Shown piece by piece: positions 32,755 to 41,121 of a stretch of DNA of 64,000 bases; the stretch's first letter is position 1; each line of letters begins with the position of its first letter. The translations under genes were made by a program, and so were the position numbers. The stretch is from Chloroflexus aurantiacus J-10-fl (lineage in GTDB: Bacteria; Chloroflexota; Chloroflexia; Chloroflexales; Chloroflexaceae), in contig NC_010175.1 of the NCBI RefSeq assembly GCF_000018865.1, positions 1,550,001 to 1,614,000 on the forward strand, written 5' to 3'. The notes beneath the pieces were generated by a model. That model saw nothing but the letters and a program-made list of their open reading frames with translations, made no database searches and was not told the DNA's origin.

Positions 32755-34998
32755 GTGATGTGGATGATCGGGAGCAGTGCCGCAATTTTCATCGGCGGTG
32801 GCTGGTTTATTAACCGCTACTTTACTCAGCCACTCATCACATTGACAAACGCAGCGCGACGAGTTGCCGAGGGATGGCGCGATACACCAATCCCGCTCGT
32901 CGGTACTGATGAAATTGGTGACCTTGCCCGCTCATTAGCGAGGCTAACTGCCAGCTTGAATGCAACGATTGCTACACTTGAAGAGCGCATCCAACAGCGT
33001 ACTGCACAATTGCAAGACGCCTTACGCGAAAAAGAGACGGTTCTTGTCCGTTCGCAGCAGCAACGATGGCGCGAACGGACATTGATTGATTTGAGTTTGC
33101 GCTTGAATAGTGCCCACAGCGAGGAGGAGATTTATCGATCTATCGTCGATGCGTTTGTTGCCATTCGTGAAAATCAAGATCGGATTGGTATCTACGTCCG
33201 TGATACGGATTCAAGGCAATGGCTGCCCTACATTACCTATGGTTATCAGCATAATCCCCTCCTTACGCTGACGGCGCCGCCTGCACTTGAGCAGTATACA
33301 GCTAATCCGTTCTACATTCCTGATCTTCGGCAGCATCAGTTCACAGACCTGATCCAGGCCGAGGGATCGGCGATTGTGGCAACGATTGCCGTGCAAGGAC
33401 ATCCCCAGGCCATACTGGTTGTCTATCGTCCACAGCCTCACGCCTTCGATCACGCTGATATTGAGAACTTGCGCCTTGCTGCGCAGTTAACGACGTATGC
33501 GCTTAATCGGGTATCCATAATGGCTGAAATGGCTGAATTACAGCGTGCCCGAGAACGCGCTGAGGTGGCCGTCCGGGAACGCAGCACATTTTTGGTTCGT
33601 CTCGATCACGATATTCGTCAACCGTTAAATACCATTATTGCGCTCAGTGAATTGTTGCGCGAGGCGCTGGCCACCCAGACCATGTTTGCCGAAGATATCG
33701 ACAAGATTCGGCGTGCCGGACGTCACCTGGTGAACCGTTTTAACCTTCTTCTCGACAGTGCAAAAATCGAGATCGGTTCTCTCAGCTTACAACCGGAACC
33801 TTTTATCTTTGATGCCCTGCTCGATAATATTCTTGAAGAAATATCACCTCTCATCCACCAACACCAGCATCGTTTTGACATTGAGCGCCCTGCACAAGTG
33901 GGGATGATCGTAGCTGATCTGAATCGGTTACGTCAGATCTTTATCTATCCGCTGCGTTTTGCTGCCACGACCACGATGCGCGGTGTGATCACACTACGTG
34001 TACAGCGATTGAGTGGCGACGAAATAGACACACTCGAAGTCATAATCACCGATACTGGACCATCACTGAGTTCAGAGCATCTGAATGCACTACTTACGCC
34101 TTTCGCCGTTCCCCCAGACACAACACGCCAGTTAGATGAAGGATGTGGTCTGGCGCTGAGCCGTCAATTGTGTGAGTTGATGGGAGGGACATTTCAGGCA
34201 GTTCCTCGTACTGCGGGTGGAGTCAGGTTCACTATTCGTATCCCTCTTAGCACGCTACGCAATGCTGAGGAAGTGTCACCGCCGGCGTACCTCCCTCAGC
34301 CTGATCTGGTGTTGATTACGACAACGCAGGCACGTGTGCTACAGTCAGCATTAGAACAATTTGGCTGGCAGGTGCAAAGCGAAGCCAGTCTTGCGCATGT
34401 GCTAAATCGTCTCTACCGTCCGCCTGCTGCCATTCTGATGGATGTACCGGAAAATCGTGATCTGGTGGTAGCGACCTTACAGGCTGCCGGCTGGCAAGAT
34501 GTGCCGATCATCTGGTTGACCGATAACGTTGAGAGTACCGGTAGCACCGATTATGCAGTATGGCCGGGGGAGACTGAACAGGTGATTCAGACGGTGCAGG
34601 TCGTGTTATCTCGCCGCTCAAGAACTGCAATGTCGCGCACCATTCTGGTAATTGATGATGAACCTCCAACACGGCTGATGATCCGTCGGGCATTGGAGAG
34701 TGATGGTTGGGTTGTATTGGAAGCAAACAACGGGCAGATTGGAGCAACCATCTGGCGTACCAATAAGCCACAACTGGTGATCATGGATATGACGTTGCCG
34801 GACGTTGATGGTCTGGTACTCTTACGCGAAGTGCGCGCCGATCTGGAAACACCGGTGATTGTGGTATCAGAGCGGACACTGCGGCGCGAGGAGCTGGAAC
34901 TTCTTGCCAGTATTGGCGCAGTCGTGTTGCAGAAGGGGCGTTATCGACGGGGTGATCTCCTTGAGCTGGTTCGCAAACTGATATGGGAACGGCTGTGA
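32755..34998 (+). CDS. Hybrid histidine kinase, HAMP-GAF-HisKA-HATPase-REC half
   Basis: This 747-residue frame is in the same frame as the upstream sensor half. It has the second membrane helix at its start, a HAMP domain (PLITLTNAARRVAEGW), a coiled coil, a GAF-like domain (about 120-260), a dimerisation domain with the phosphoacceptor in LDHDIRQPLNTIIALSELLR, an ATPase domain, a degenerate receiver-like stretch and a C-terminal receiver with ILVIDDEP, VIMDMTLPDVDG and the Lys in VVLQKGRY. The ATPase domain is degenerate: the N-box asparagine is missing (QIFIYPLRFAA), DTGxG reads DTGPS and GxGLGL reads GCGLAL. The initiator is uncertain (GTG 32755 or ATG 32758/32764), without a ribosome binding site. 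Confidence 0.8.
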   Translation: MMWMIGSSAAIFIGGGWFINRYFTQPLITLTNAARRVAEGWRDTPIPLVGTDEIGDLARSLARLTASLNATIATLEERIQQRTAQLQDALREKETVLVRSQQQRWRERTLIDLSLRLNSAHSEEEIYRSIVDAFVAIRENQDRIGIYVRDTDSRQWLPYITYGYQHNPLLTLTAPPALEQYTANPFYIPDLRQHQFTDLIQAEGSAIVATIAVQGHPQAILVVYRPQPHAFDHADIENLRLAAQLTTYALNRVSIMAEMAELQRARERAEVAVRERSTFLVRLDHDIRQPLNTIIALSELLREALATQTMFAEDIDKIRRAGRHLVNRFNLLLDSAKIEIGSLSLQPEPFIFDALLDNILEEISPLIHQHQHRFDIERPAQVGMIVADLNRLRQIFIYPLRFAATTTMRGVITLRVQRLSGDEIDTLEVIITDTGPSLSSEHLNALLTPFAVPPDTTRQLDEGCGLALSRQLCELMGGTFQAVPRTAGGVRFTIRIPLSTLRNAEEVSPPAYLPQPDLVLITTTQARVLQSALEQFGWQVQSEASLAHVLNRLYRPPAAILMDVPENRDLVVATLQAAGWQDVPIIWLTDNVESTGSTDYAVWPGETEQVIQTVQVVLSRRSRTAMSRTILVIDDEPPTRLMIRRALESDGWVVLEANNGQIGATIWRTNKPQLVIMDMTLPDVDGLVLLREVRADLETPVIVVSERTLRREELELLASIGAVVLQKGRYRRGDLLELVRKLIWERL

Positions 34999-35183
34999 AC
35001 CGCATTCTTACTGCACCGGCGGGAGCACTGATGCAGCGTCAGGGTGATGGTTGGGTAGCGTGTCATGCATTCGCTGCTACCAGATGTGAAATCATACAAT
35101 GTGTTCGTGAGAAACTGGTATGAATAGCCACTGGGTCAGGGAGATCGCCGCGCCAGCTTCGCCCATAACAGGATGAAATACCA

Positions 35184-35216
35184 ACAAAAACCCCCTGTCA
35201 CATCGTGACAGGGGGT
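35184..35216 (-). terminator. Intrinsic terminator of the 16S rRNA unit
   Basis: A perfect 11-bp stem (CCCCCTGTCAC and its complement) with a three-base loop is followed on the minus strand by five T residues. It lies about 75 bases beyond the mature 16S end, which shows that transcription stops after 16S. Confidence 0.9.
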
Positions 35217-35221
35217 AGCAC

Positions 35222-35258
35222 CTGGACAGGCAAGCGTGATCCATCAGCGGCATCGTAG
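35222..35258 (-). other. 3' arm of the 16S rRNA processing stem
   Basis: This stretch is nearly complementary to 36784-36819 on the other side of the 16S gene (shared core GCAAGCGTGATCCATC on one strand). In the transcript the two arms would form a helix of about 35 base pairs that brings the 16S ends together, the usual substrate of RNase III. Confidence 0.8.
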
Positions 35259-35289
35259 CAAGAACAATCGTGATAGTGGGATTGCTCCC

Positions 35290-36779
<1,490 letters not shown>

Positions 36780-36783
36780 TGGA

Positions 36784-36819
36784 CTACGATGCGCGATGGA
36801 TCACGCTTGCTTGTCAAGG
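36784..36819 (-). other. 5' arm of the 16S rRNA processing stem
   Basis: This is the leader counterpart of 35222-35258. The minus strand reads CCTTGACAAGCAAGCGTGAT then CCATCGCGCATCGTAG. The TTGACA inside it is part of the stem, not a promoter, since no -10 follows. Confidence 0.8.
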
Positions 36820-36840
36820 TACAGGTGATGCGGGGGAACA

Positions 36841-36870
36841 AAAAACTAGTGTCACGGGAGTGACGCTAGT
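36841..36870 (-). terminator. Terminator-like hairpin in the 16S leader
   Basis: An 11-base inverted repeat (ACTAGCGTCAC/GTGACACTAGT on the minus strand, one mismatch) with a 4-base loop is followed by a T run. It lies between the 16S promoter and the 16S gene. It could be an attenuator overcome by rRNA antitermination, or the end of read-through from the upstream TPR gene. Confidence 0.6.
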
Positions 36871-36941
36871 TGGCGAGTTCGCGCCCGCTGGATTGTCAGG
36901 TCTACCGTGGAGGTGAGACCGTTGCCGTCGCAACGCTGCGT

Positions 36942-36970
36942 AGTATACTCGAAGGTCGTCAGTCTGTCAA
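36942..36970 (-). promoter_or_regulatory. Consensus sigma-70 promoter of the 16S rRNA
   Basis: On the minus strand TTGACA (36970-36965) and TATACT (36947-36942) are spaced by exactly 17 bases, the best promoter in the window. The predicted start is near 36935, leaving a leader of about 155 bases before 16S. Confidence 0.85.
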
Positions 36971-37054
36971 GTGGCAGAGTAATCACAGGCAACGCACACG
37001 CCAGATCGCTTCAGGAAGCGGTAAAGCGCTGATTCGCCTCTCATACCACCAGCA

Positions 37055-38503
37055 CTACGTACCCAACAGTTCAAGCGCAGTTTCAGCTCGTTGTCGCCAG
37101 ATGCTGGCTGGTGCCTGATCGGCAACTGCTTCCAGAGCGGCACGTCCGCGCCTTAGGTCACCTTGAGCACAAAGAATTAACCCGTAGTAGAAACGTGCTT
37201 CAACGCCACCCCCTGCTGTCAGGGCAGCATCGGCTGCGGCTAACGCACCGCTCAGATCGCCGCAATAGTAGCGGGTACCGGCCAGGATGGTTAAGGCTTC
37301 GGGATCGGTAGGTAAGCTATTGACTGCTGCCTGCGCTGCGAGGATGCCACTACTGCAACGCTCGAAGCCGCTATCAAGATGAAAACGAGCGGCTATTGTC
37401 AGATAACGGCTGCGCTCATCTGGTGAAGCAGTAATGACTGCCTGTTCGTAAGCATCGGCAGCGGCCACAAAGTCACGTTGAGCAAAAGCTAATCCCGCCT
37501 GTGCCAGGGCAATGGCCGGTCCGCTATGATGCTGAGCCTGAATCTGTTGCAGGCGAGCGGCCGCTGCCGAGAGGTCGCCGGTACGAATATAGGCGACTGC
37601 GAGCAATGCCCCGATCCGGACATCGTCAGGATGCGCCGCAGCAAGCTGTTCGAGTTGTACGATCCCCTGTTGCTGGTTCCCCAGACGCAAGTGAGCGTAG
37701 GCTCGATAGATGGCTGCACTCAACCCATGGGCACCTGCTGGATCGACCTGCGCGAAGAATGCGAGGGCCAGATGATCGTATCCCAATTCCAGGGCCAGTT
37801 GGCCGAGTAGTTGTGGTCGTGCAGCCGGATCGGCCATAAGTGCAGTTGAAAGAGCTTCTGTCCCTGCCTGCGGCGGAAGGAGTGGACGCAAAAAGGGATC
37901 TGCAAGGACAGTAGACACTTGTAGATTCACCGGCGTTTCGTGGTTTGGATTGTGCAGAGCACTGAGTAATGTTAGCCGTTCCCCTACCATTGCAACCCAG
38001 TCTGCTGGTAATTGTTCCGTCGCCACTGATTGATACGCAGCGAAGGCTGCGTCAAACCGGCCTGCCCGCAGATCATCGTCGGCCAGCAATAGATCACGAA
38101 TGGCACAACGATTGGGAAGACAAGTGGTTAGTGTCTGCCAGGTGCGACGTGCTGCTCTGGGGTCACCCTCCAGGAAGGCTATCTGTCCCAGGTAGAGCAC
38201 AGCAAGCTGATATTCTGCCGGCCGTAGACCGGTTTGAATAGCAGCAGCGAATGCTCGCCGGGCCGGATCGGTTTCACCACGTATCGTGAATACAATACCT
38301 CGCCGCAGCTCTGCTTCACTTAACACATTTGCCAGGGCTGCATATTGGTTAAGTGCAGCACGGTAGTGACCAGCAGCGAAGAGGGTATCTACCTGTCGCA
38401 ATGCATCGTAGGGATCAGGGCGAAGTGCAAGCCACCCTGCAATACCAGCGATCAGGATGCTGATTGACCAGGCAGTGAGTTGTCGCCAGTGGGAGGAGAT
38501 CAC
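37055..38503 (-). CDS. TPR-repeat protein with N-terminal membrane anchor
   Basis: The 482-residue protein has one membrane helix at the start (LTAWSISILIAGIAGWLAL) and then a chain of TPR-like helix pairs through to the end: DTLFAAGHYRAALNQYAALA, AVLYLGQIAFLEGDPRAARR, IYRAYAHLRLGNQQQGIVQL, LAVAYIRTGDLSAAAARLQQ, AGLAFAQRDFVAAADAYEQA and YYGLILCAQGDLRRGRAAL. It is probably a scaffold on the membrane surface; partners are unknown. Its start overlaps the zinc-ribbon gene stop (ATGA), so the two are cotranscribed. Confidence 0.85.
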   Translation of the reverse strand: MISSHWRQLTAWSISILIAGIAGWLALRPDPYDALRQVDTLFAAGHYRAALNQYAALANVLSEAELRRGIVFTIRGETDPARRAFAAAIQTGLRPAEYQLAVLYLGQIAFLEGDPRAARRTWQTLTTCLPNRCAIRDLLLADDDLRAGRFDAAFAAYQSVATEQLPADWVAMVGERLTLLSALHNPNHETPVNLQVSTVLADPFLRPLLPPQAGTEALSTALMADPAARPQLLGQLALELGYDHLALAFFAQVDPAGAHGLSAAIYRAYAHLRLGNQQQGIVQLEQLAAAHPDDVRIGALLAVAYIRTGDLSAAAARLQQIQAQHHSGPAIALAQAGLAFAQRDFVAAADAYEQAVITASPDERSRYLTIAARFHLDSGFERCSSGILAAQAAVNSLPTDPEALTILAGTRYYCGDLSGALAAADAALTAGGGVEARFYYGLILCAQGDLRRGRAALEAVADQAPASIWRQRAETALELLGT

Positions 38504-38697
38504 GACTCGTCATCTTCAGCGGGCGATTCAGGACGGCGACGCTGATTATCGCGACGATTACGGCATTTTGGGCAGCGTGTCGGCTCATTAAGAAAGCCTT
38601 TATCAGCGTAAAATTCCTGTTCACCGGCAGTGAAGATAAACGTTGCTCCACAACTACGGCAGATCAATTCCATGTCTCGATAAAAGATCATTGCCAT
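38500..38697 (-). CDS. Zinc-ribbon protein (zinc_trcl-like)
   Basis: The 65-residue protein has two CxxC knuckles, LICRSCGATF and PTRCPKCRNRR, separated by FTAGEQEFYADKGF, the pattern of the small bacterial zinc-ribbon family whose members have no known function. The tail is polar and acidic (PESPAEDDES). The gene overlaps the TPR gene by four bases and has an extended -10 promoter 47 bases upstream. Confidence 0.85.
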   Translation of the reverse strand: MAMIFYRDMELICRSCGATFIFTAGEQEFYADKGFLNEPTRCPKCRNRRDNQRRRPESPAEDDES

Positions 38698-38743
38698 AGG
38701 CGCCTACCGAAACCGAAACGATGCAGATTATTCTTTATTTTAT

Positions 38744-38752
38744 ATTGTACCA
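38744..38752 (-). promoter_or_regulatory. Extended -10 promoter of the zinc-ribbon/TPR unit
   Basis: The minus strand reads TGGTACAAT, the same word as upstream of mutL. Predicted start near 38737. Confidence 0.5.
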
Positions 38753-38796
38753 CGCTGACTTATGTTTTGTCGGTATATTACTACCCGTGTCGGTAG

Positions 38797-39759
38797 TTAT
38801 CCTGGTCGTCCGACAACGATCCGATTTTTGCCGGCGGCTTTCGCCTGTAAGAGTGCTGTGGTGGCAATTTGCAGCGCAACCCCGGCAGTATGACCGTGTT
38901 GTGGGATCGAGGCAATTCCAACCGAAATTGTGACTGGAAACGGCCAGAGCTGTGATCGTTCGATGACACGCTGGCGTAATCGTTCAGCCAGTGCAGCCGC
39001 TCCACTTACACCGGTGTTGGGTAATACCGCCAGAAACTGGTCTCCCGTCTGCCAGCGGGCGAGAAAATCACTCGGTCGTAATTGTTCACGGAGGACGGTA
39101 GCCAGATCGCGGATCATCTGATCGCCGGCAGCATAACTCATTTCGTTGTAGCGACGGAGGTCATCACCATTCATCAGCAACACACTACACGCCTGACTTT
39201 GTCTCTGCGCTGTTAGAATCAGCTCCTCAAGGCGTTGCCGGGCAGCAAAGCTATTTGGCAAACCGGTAACCGGGTCGAGATCGAATTGATGCTGATCATT
39301 GAGCGTAGCCCCTAACGCTGCGAGTTGAGCAATCAATCGGTTGAGCAGTGTCCCCGGATCGGCGGTATCGGGGATCAGAAATTGCAGAATCGTCGCCGGG
39401 TCACTGTCCGCGGGAACGTGATGGTAGCGAATAACCGGTATTGTGCTCAGATCGAGACGTTGTGCCTGCCGGTGCAAGAGTGTCTGTAACCGTTCAATCT
39501 GTGCAACCTGTGTGGCTGGAGCGCCTGGTGGAACTACGATCACAAATTGGGTATTCCCCGGTTGGTAGATTGTTCCCGCCAGCTCTTCGCGCAACAAGAG
39601 GGCCAGCCAGCGTAATGTTGCGGGTGTTGGCGGATGTGGTAGTTGAATGTCGATGAGGCCACATGGCGTGGTCGGTTGCGCCAGCCATTCGGCGAAAGCG
39701 AGTAGGTTAGCGGTACCGGTGTTGGGGTCACGGCGCAGAATAGTTGTTATGTCTGGCAT
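38797..39759 (-). CDS. GGDEF-domain protein with a degenerate active site
   Basis: The 320-residue protein has an uncharacterised N-terminal part of about 160 residues and a diguanylate-cyclase fold from FDLDPVTGLPNSFAARQRLE to the end (ISVGIASIPQHG, ALLQAKAAGKNRIVV). The signature that should read GGDEF is TGDQF (ARWQTGDQFLAVLP), so the first Gly and the catalytic Glu are changed. It is unlikely to make cyclic di-GMP and may instead bind GTP or act as a protein partner. No membrane helix is present. Confidence 0.85.
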   Translation of the reverse strand: MPDITTILRRDPNTGTANLLAFAEWLAQPTTPCGLIDIQLPHPPTPATLRWLALLLREELAGTIYQPGNTQFVIVVPPGAPATQVAQIERLQTLLHRQAQRLDLSTIPVIRYHHVPADSDPATILQFLIPDTADPGTLLNRLIAQLAALGATLNDQHQFDLDPVTGLPNSFAARQRLEELILTAQRQSQACSVLLMNGDDLRRYNEMSYAAGDQMIRDLATVLREQLRPSDFLARWQTGDQFLAVLPNTGVSGAAALAERLRQRVIERSQLWPFPVTISVGIASIPQHGHTAGVALQIATTALLQAKAAGKNRIVVGRPG

Positions 39760-40023
39760 AGGTTGCTCTCAGCTTTATTCAATAGTGCCAACCCGGCATG
39801 ATGTTGGCCCGATTGTCGTTTGATGGTATGCTATCTCATTATACGAGTCATTTTGGTGAATTTGCAGCTATCGGTTGCACGAATCTGGAGATGTCAGGAT
39901 CATGTCATAGATGATCTGGCATCTCGAACACGGGCATGGTACAGCCACCCGGAAAACTATCTTTCCTGCAAACACAAGAACTGCTGACATGCGCCAGGGA
40001 GATCGCCAGGGTTTTTCCAATCA
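39760..40023. other. Intergenic region upstream of the GGDEF gene
   Basis: A TATAAT at 39843-39838 on the minus strand could serve the GGDEF gene, though it lacks the TGn extension. No gene is supported in this stretch. Confidence 0.4.
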
Positions 40024-40240
40024 GTGTAGAAGTTATCTCATTCATTACTGAATGATCGTGACGAATACACATAGCATCCCTGTGACCAGCAGGGTCAACG
40101 GCGTAACCCGCATCGGATCGTGAGCACGGCTGCTGCGGCAGCGTGGCTGCCGCACTCCAAATGCTGCGACACGCGGATGACATCGGACAAGGCAATTAAT
40201 CCAGCGTGTGACTGCACCGGAGATGGTTGGCAGCCATCCT
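40024..40240 (+). repeat. About 220-bp dispersed repeat R1, copy 1
   Basis: This stretch is homologous along its whole length to the reverse complement of 49750-49977. Conserved blocks in order are TGTAGAAGTTATCTCAT, ATCGTGACGA, ACCAGCAGGGTCAACG, GGATCGTGA, GCGGCAGC/GCTGCCGC hairpin (40135-40153), CCGCACTCCAAATGCTGCGA, GCAAGGCAAT/CAAGGCAAT, AATCCAG and GCACCGGAGATGGT. No reading frame is preserved between copies, so the element is non-coding. It lies upstream of no obvious start and may be a MITE- or REP-like element. Confidence 0.7.
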
Positions 40241-40463
40241 CATTGCCATCCTGGCAGACTGGAATCAGGATATACTTCGTTAGTGATTGGCAAGCGTTTA
40301 TGCGCCTGTGTGATGGTCAGGTAACACGACCGCACAGCCTTTATGAAATAAGTTCTAGCACAGGTTACAGCCTGTGCTGCACGTATGGCTGCGCGTCCTG
40401 TCTCGCCCCGCGTTATCCAAAAGCGATATTTTTGTGACGAGTTTCCGGCACATAACAGCGTGC

Positions 40464-40718
40464 TTACCGATGCTCGACTATCCGCAATTGGCTAATCTGC
40501 CCAAGTGCCGAACGATCTCGCGGATCGATAGGGAGACGGGCACCGCGGTAGTTGAAGCGGTAGATGCGACCACTCACCGGGCCGATGACAATCAGCGCCG
40601 CATGACCGGTGTACTCGCAGAAGGTAGCGAAGCGCTGATTACCCGTGGTTTGCGAGGGACTGGTCGTTGTGCCGGTTGTGATCGGTGCCCATGCTCGATT
40701 CTTGCCGCAGCATGTCAT
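40464..40718 (-). CDS. Small conserved protein with N-terminal CCGKNRAW motif
   Basis: The second of two adjacent ATGs, at 40718, follows GGGAGG at five bases and gives 84 residues. The N-terminus MTCCGKNRAWAP is followed by a low-complexity Thr/Ser linker and a compact beta-rich domain (FCEYTGHAALIVIGPVSGR, IYRFNYRGARLPIDPRDRSA). It overlaps the end of the DUF1360-like gene by about 80 bases and completes the three-gene unit led by the Trp-rich protein. I recognise the general look of the domain but no function. Confidence 0.65.
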   Translation of the reverse strand: MTCCGKNRAWAPITTGTTTSPSQTTGNQRFATFCEYTGHAALIVIGPVSGRIYRFNYRGARLPIDPRDRSALGQISQLRIVEHR

Positions 40719-41031
40719 CATAACCTCCCTGAGATGGTATCTCATAGACTATTGGTTTCGGTGCACTTACTCGCTCGATAACGATAGCGCCACCAGAAAA
40801 TGCCAGCCAGTACAATCCTGCTTCAACCCAGGTTGGCGCGTAGTATAAGGCGACCGGTAATGCGAACCAGAGGCTCAGGCAATAGAAACAAGCGAGTGCC
40901 TGACCCAAAAAACTCCCATCTGCCCACTGTCGCAAGCGTAAGAACATCGCCCAGGGGCCATCTTCAGCATGAAAGAGGTGGGTGATGCGCCAGACGGCAC
41001 ATATCGCAATGATTAGGCTCAGCCATGACAT
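40639..41031 (-). CDS. DUF1360-like small membrane protein
   Basis: The 130-residue protein has a first hydrophobic helix (SWLSLIIAICAVWRITHLF), the segment EDGPWAMFLRLRQWADGSFL, a cysteine pair in LACFYCLSLWFALPVALYY, another helix (AGLYWLAFSGGAIVIERV) and a polar tail. This is the pattern of DUF1360 proteins, whose function is unknown. It lies 90 bases after the Trp-rich gene and overlaps the next small gene, so the three are likely one operon. Confidence 0.75.
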   Translation of the reverse strand: MSWLSLIIAICAVWRITHLFHAEDGPWAMFLRLRQWADGSFLGQALACFYCLSLWFALPVALYYAPTWVEAGLYWLAFSGGAIVIERVSAPKPIVYEIPSQGGYDDMLRQESSMGTDHNRHNDQSLANHG

Positions 41032-41121
41032 AACAGCAATCCGTGATATTCAGTGTTGGCGAGTGGTGTTAGCCGATTCGGTAGAAAATGCCGTACCGGC
41101 TAACACGCACTCACCGCTCTC

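Noticed and set aside
34999-35183. 23S, 5S or tRNA genes downstream of 16S
   Set aside because: Only about 290 bases separate 16S from the kinase gene, a terminator lies in between, and no rRNA or tRNA pattern is visible.
36812-36817. Second TTGACA upstream of 16S as an additional promoter
   Set aside because: No -10 hexamer follows at a suitable distance, and the bases are explained by the processing stem with 35222-35258.
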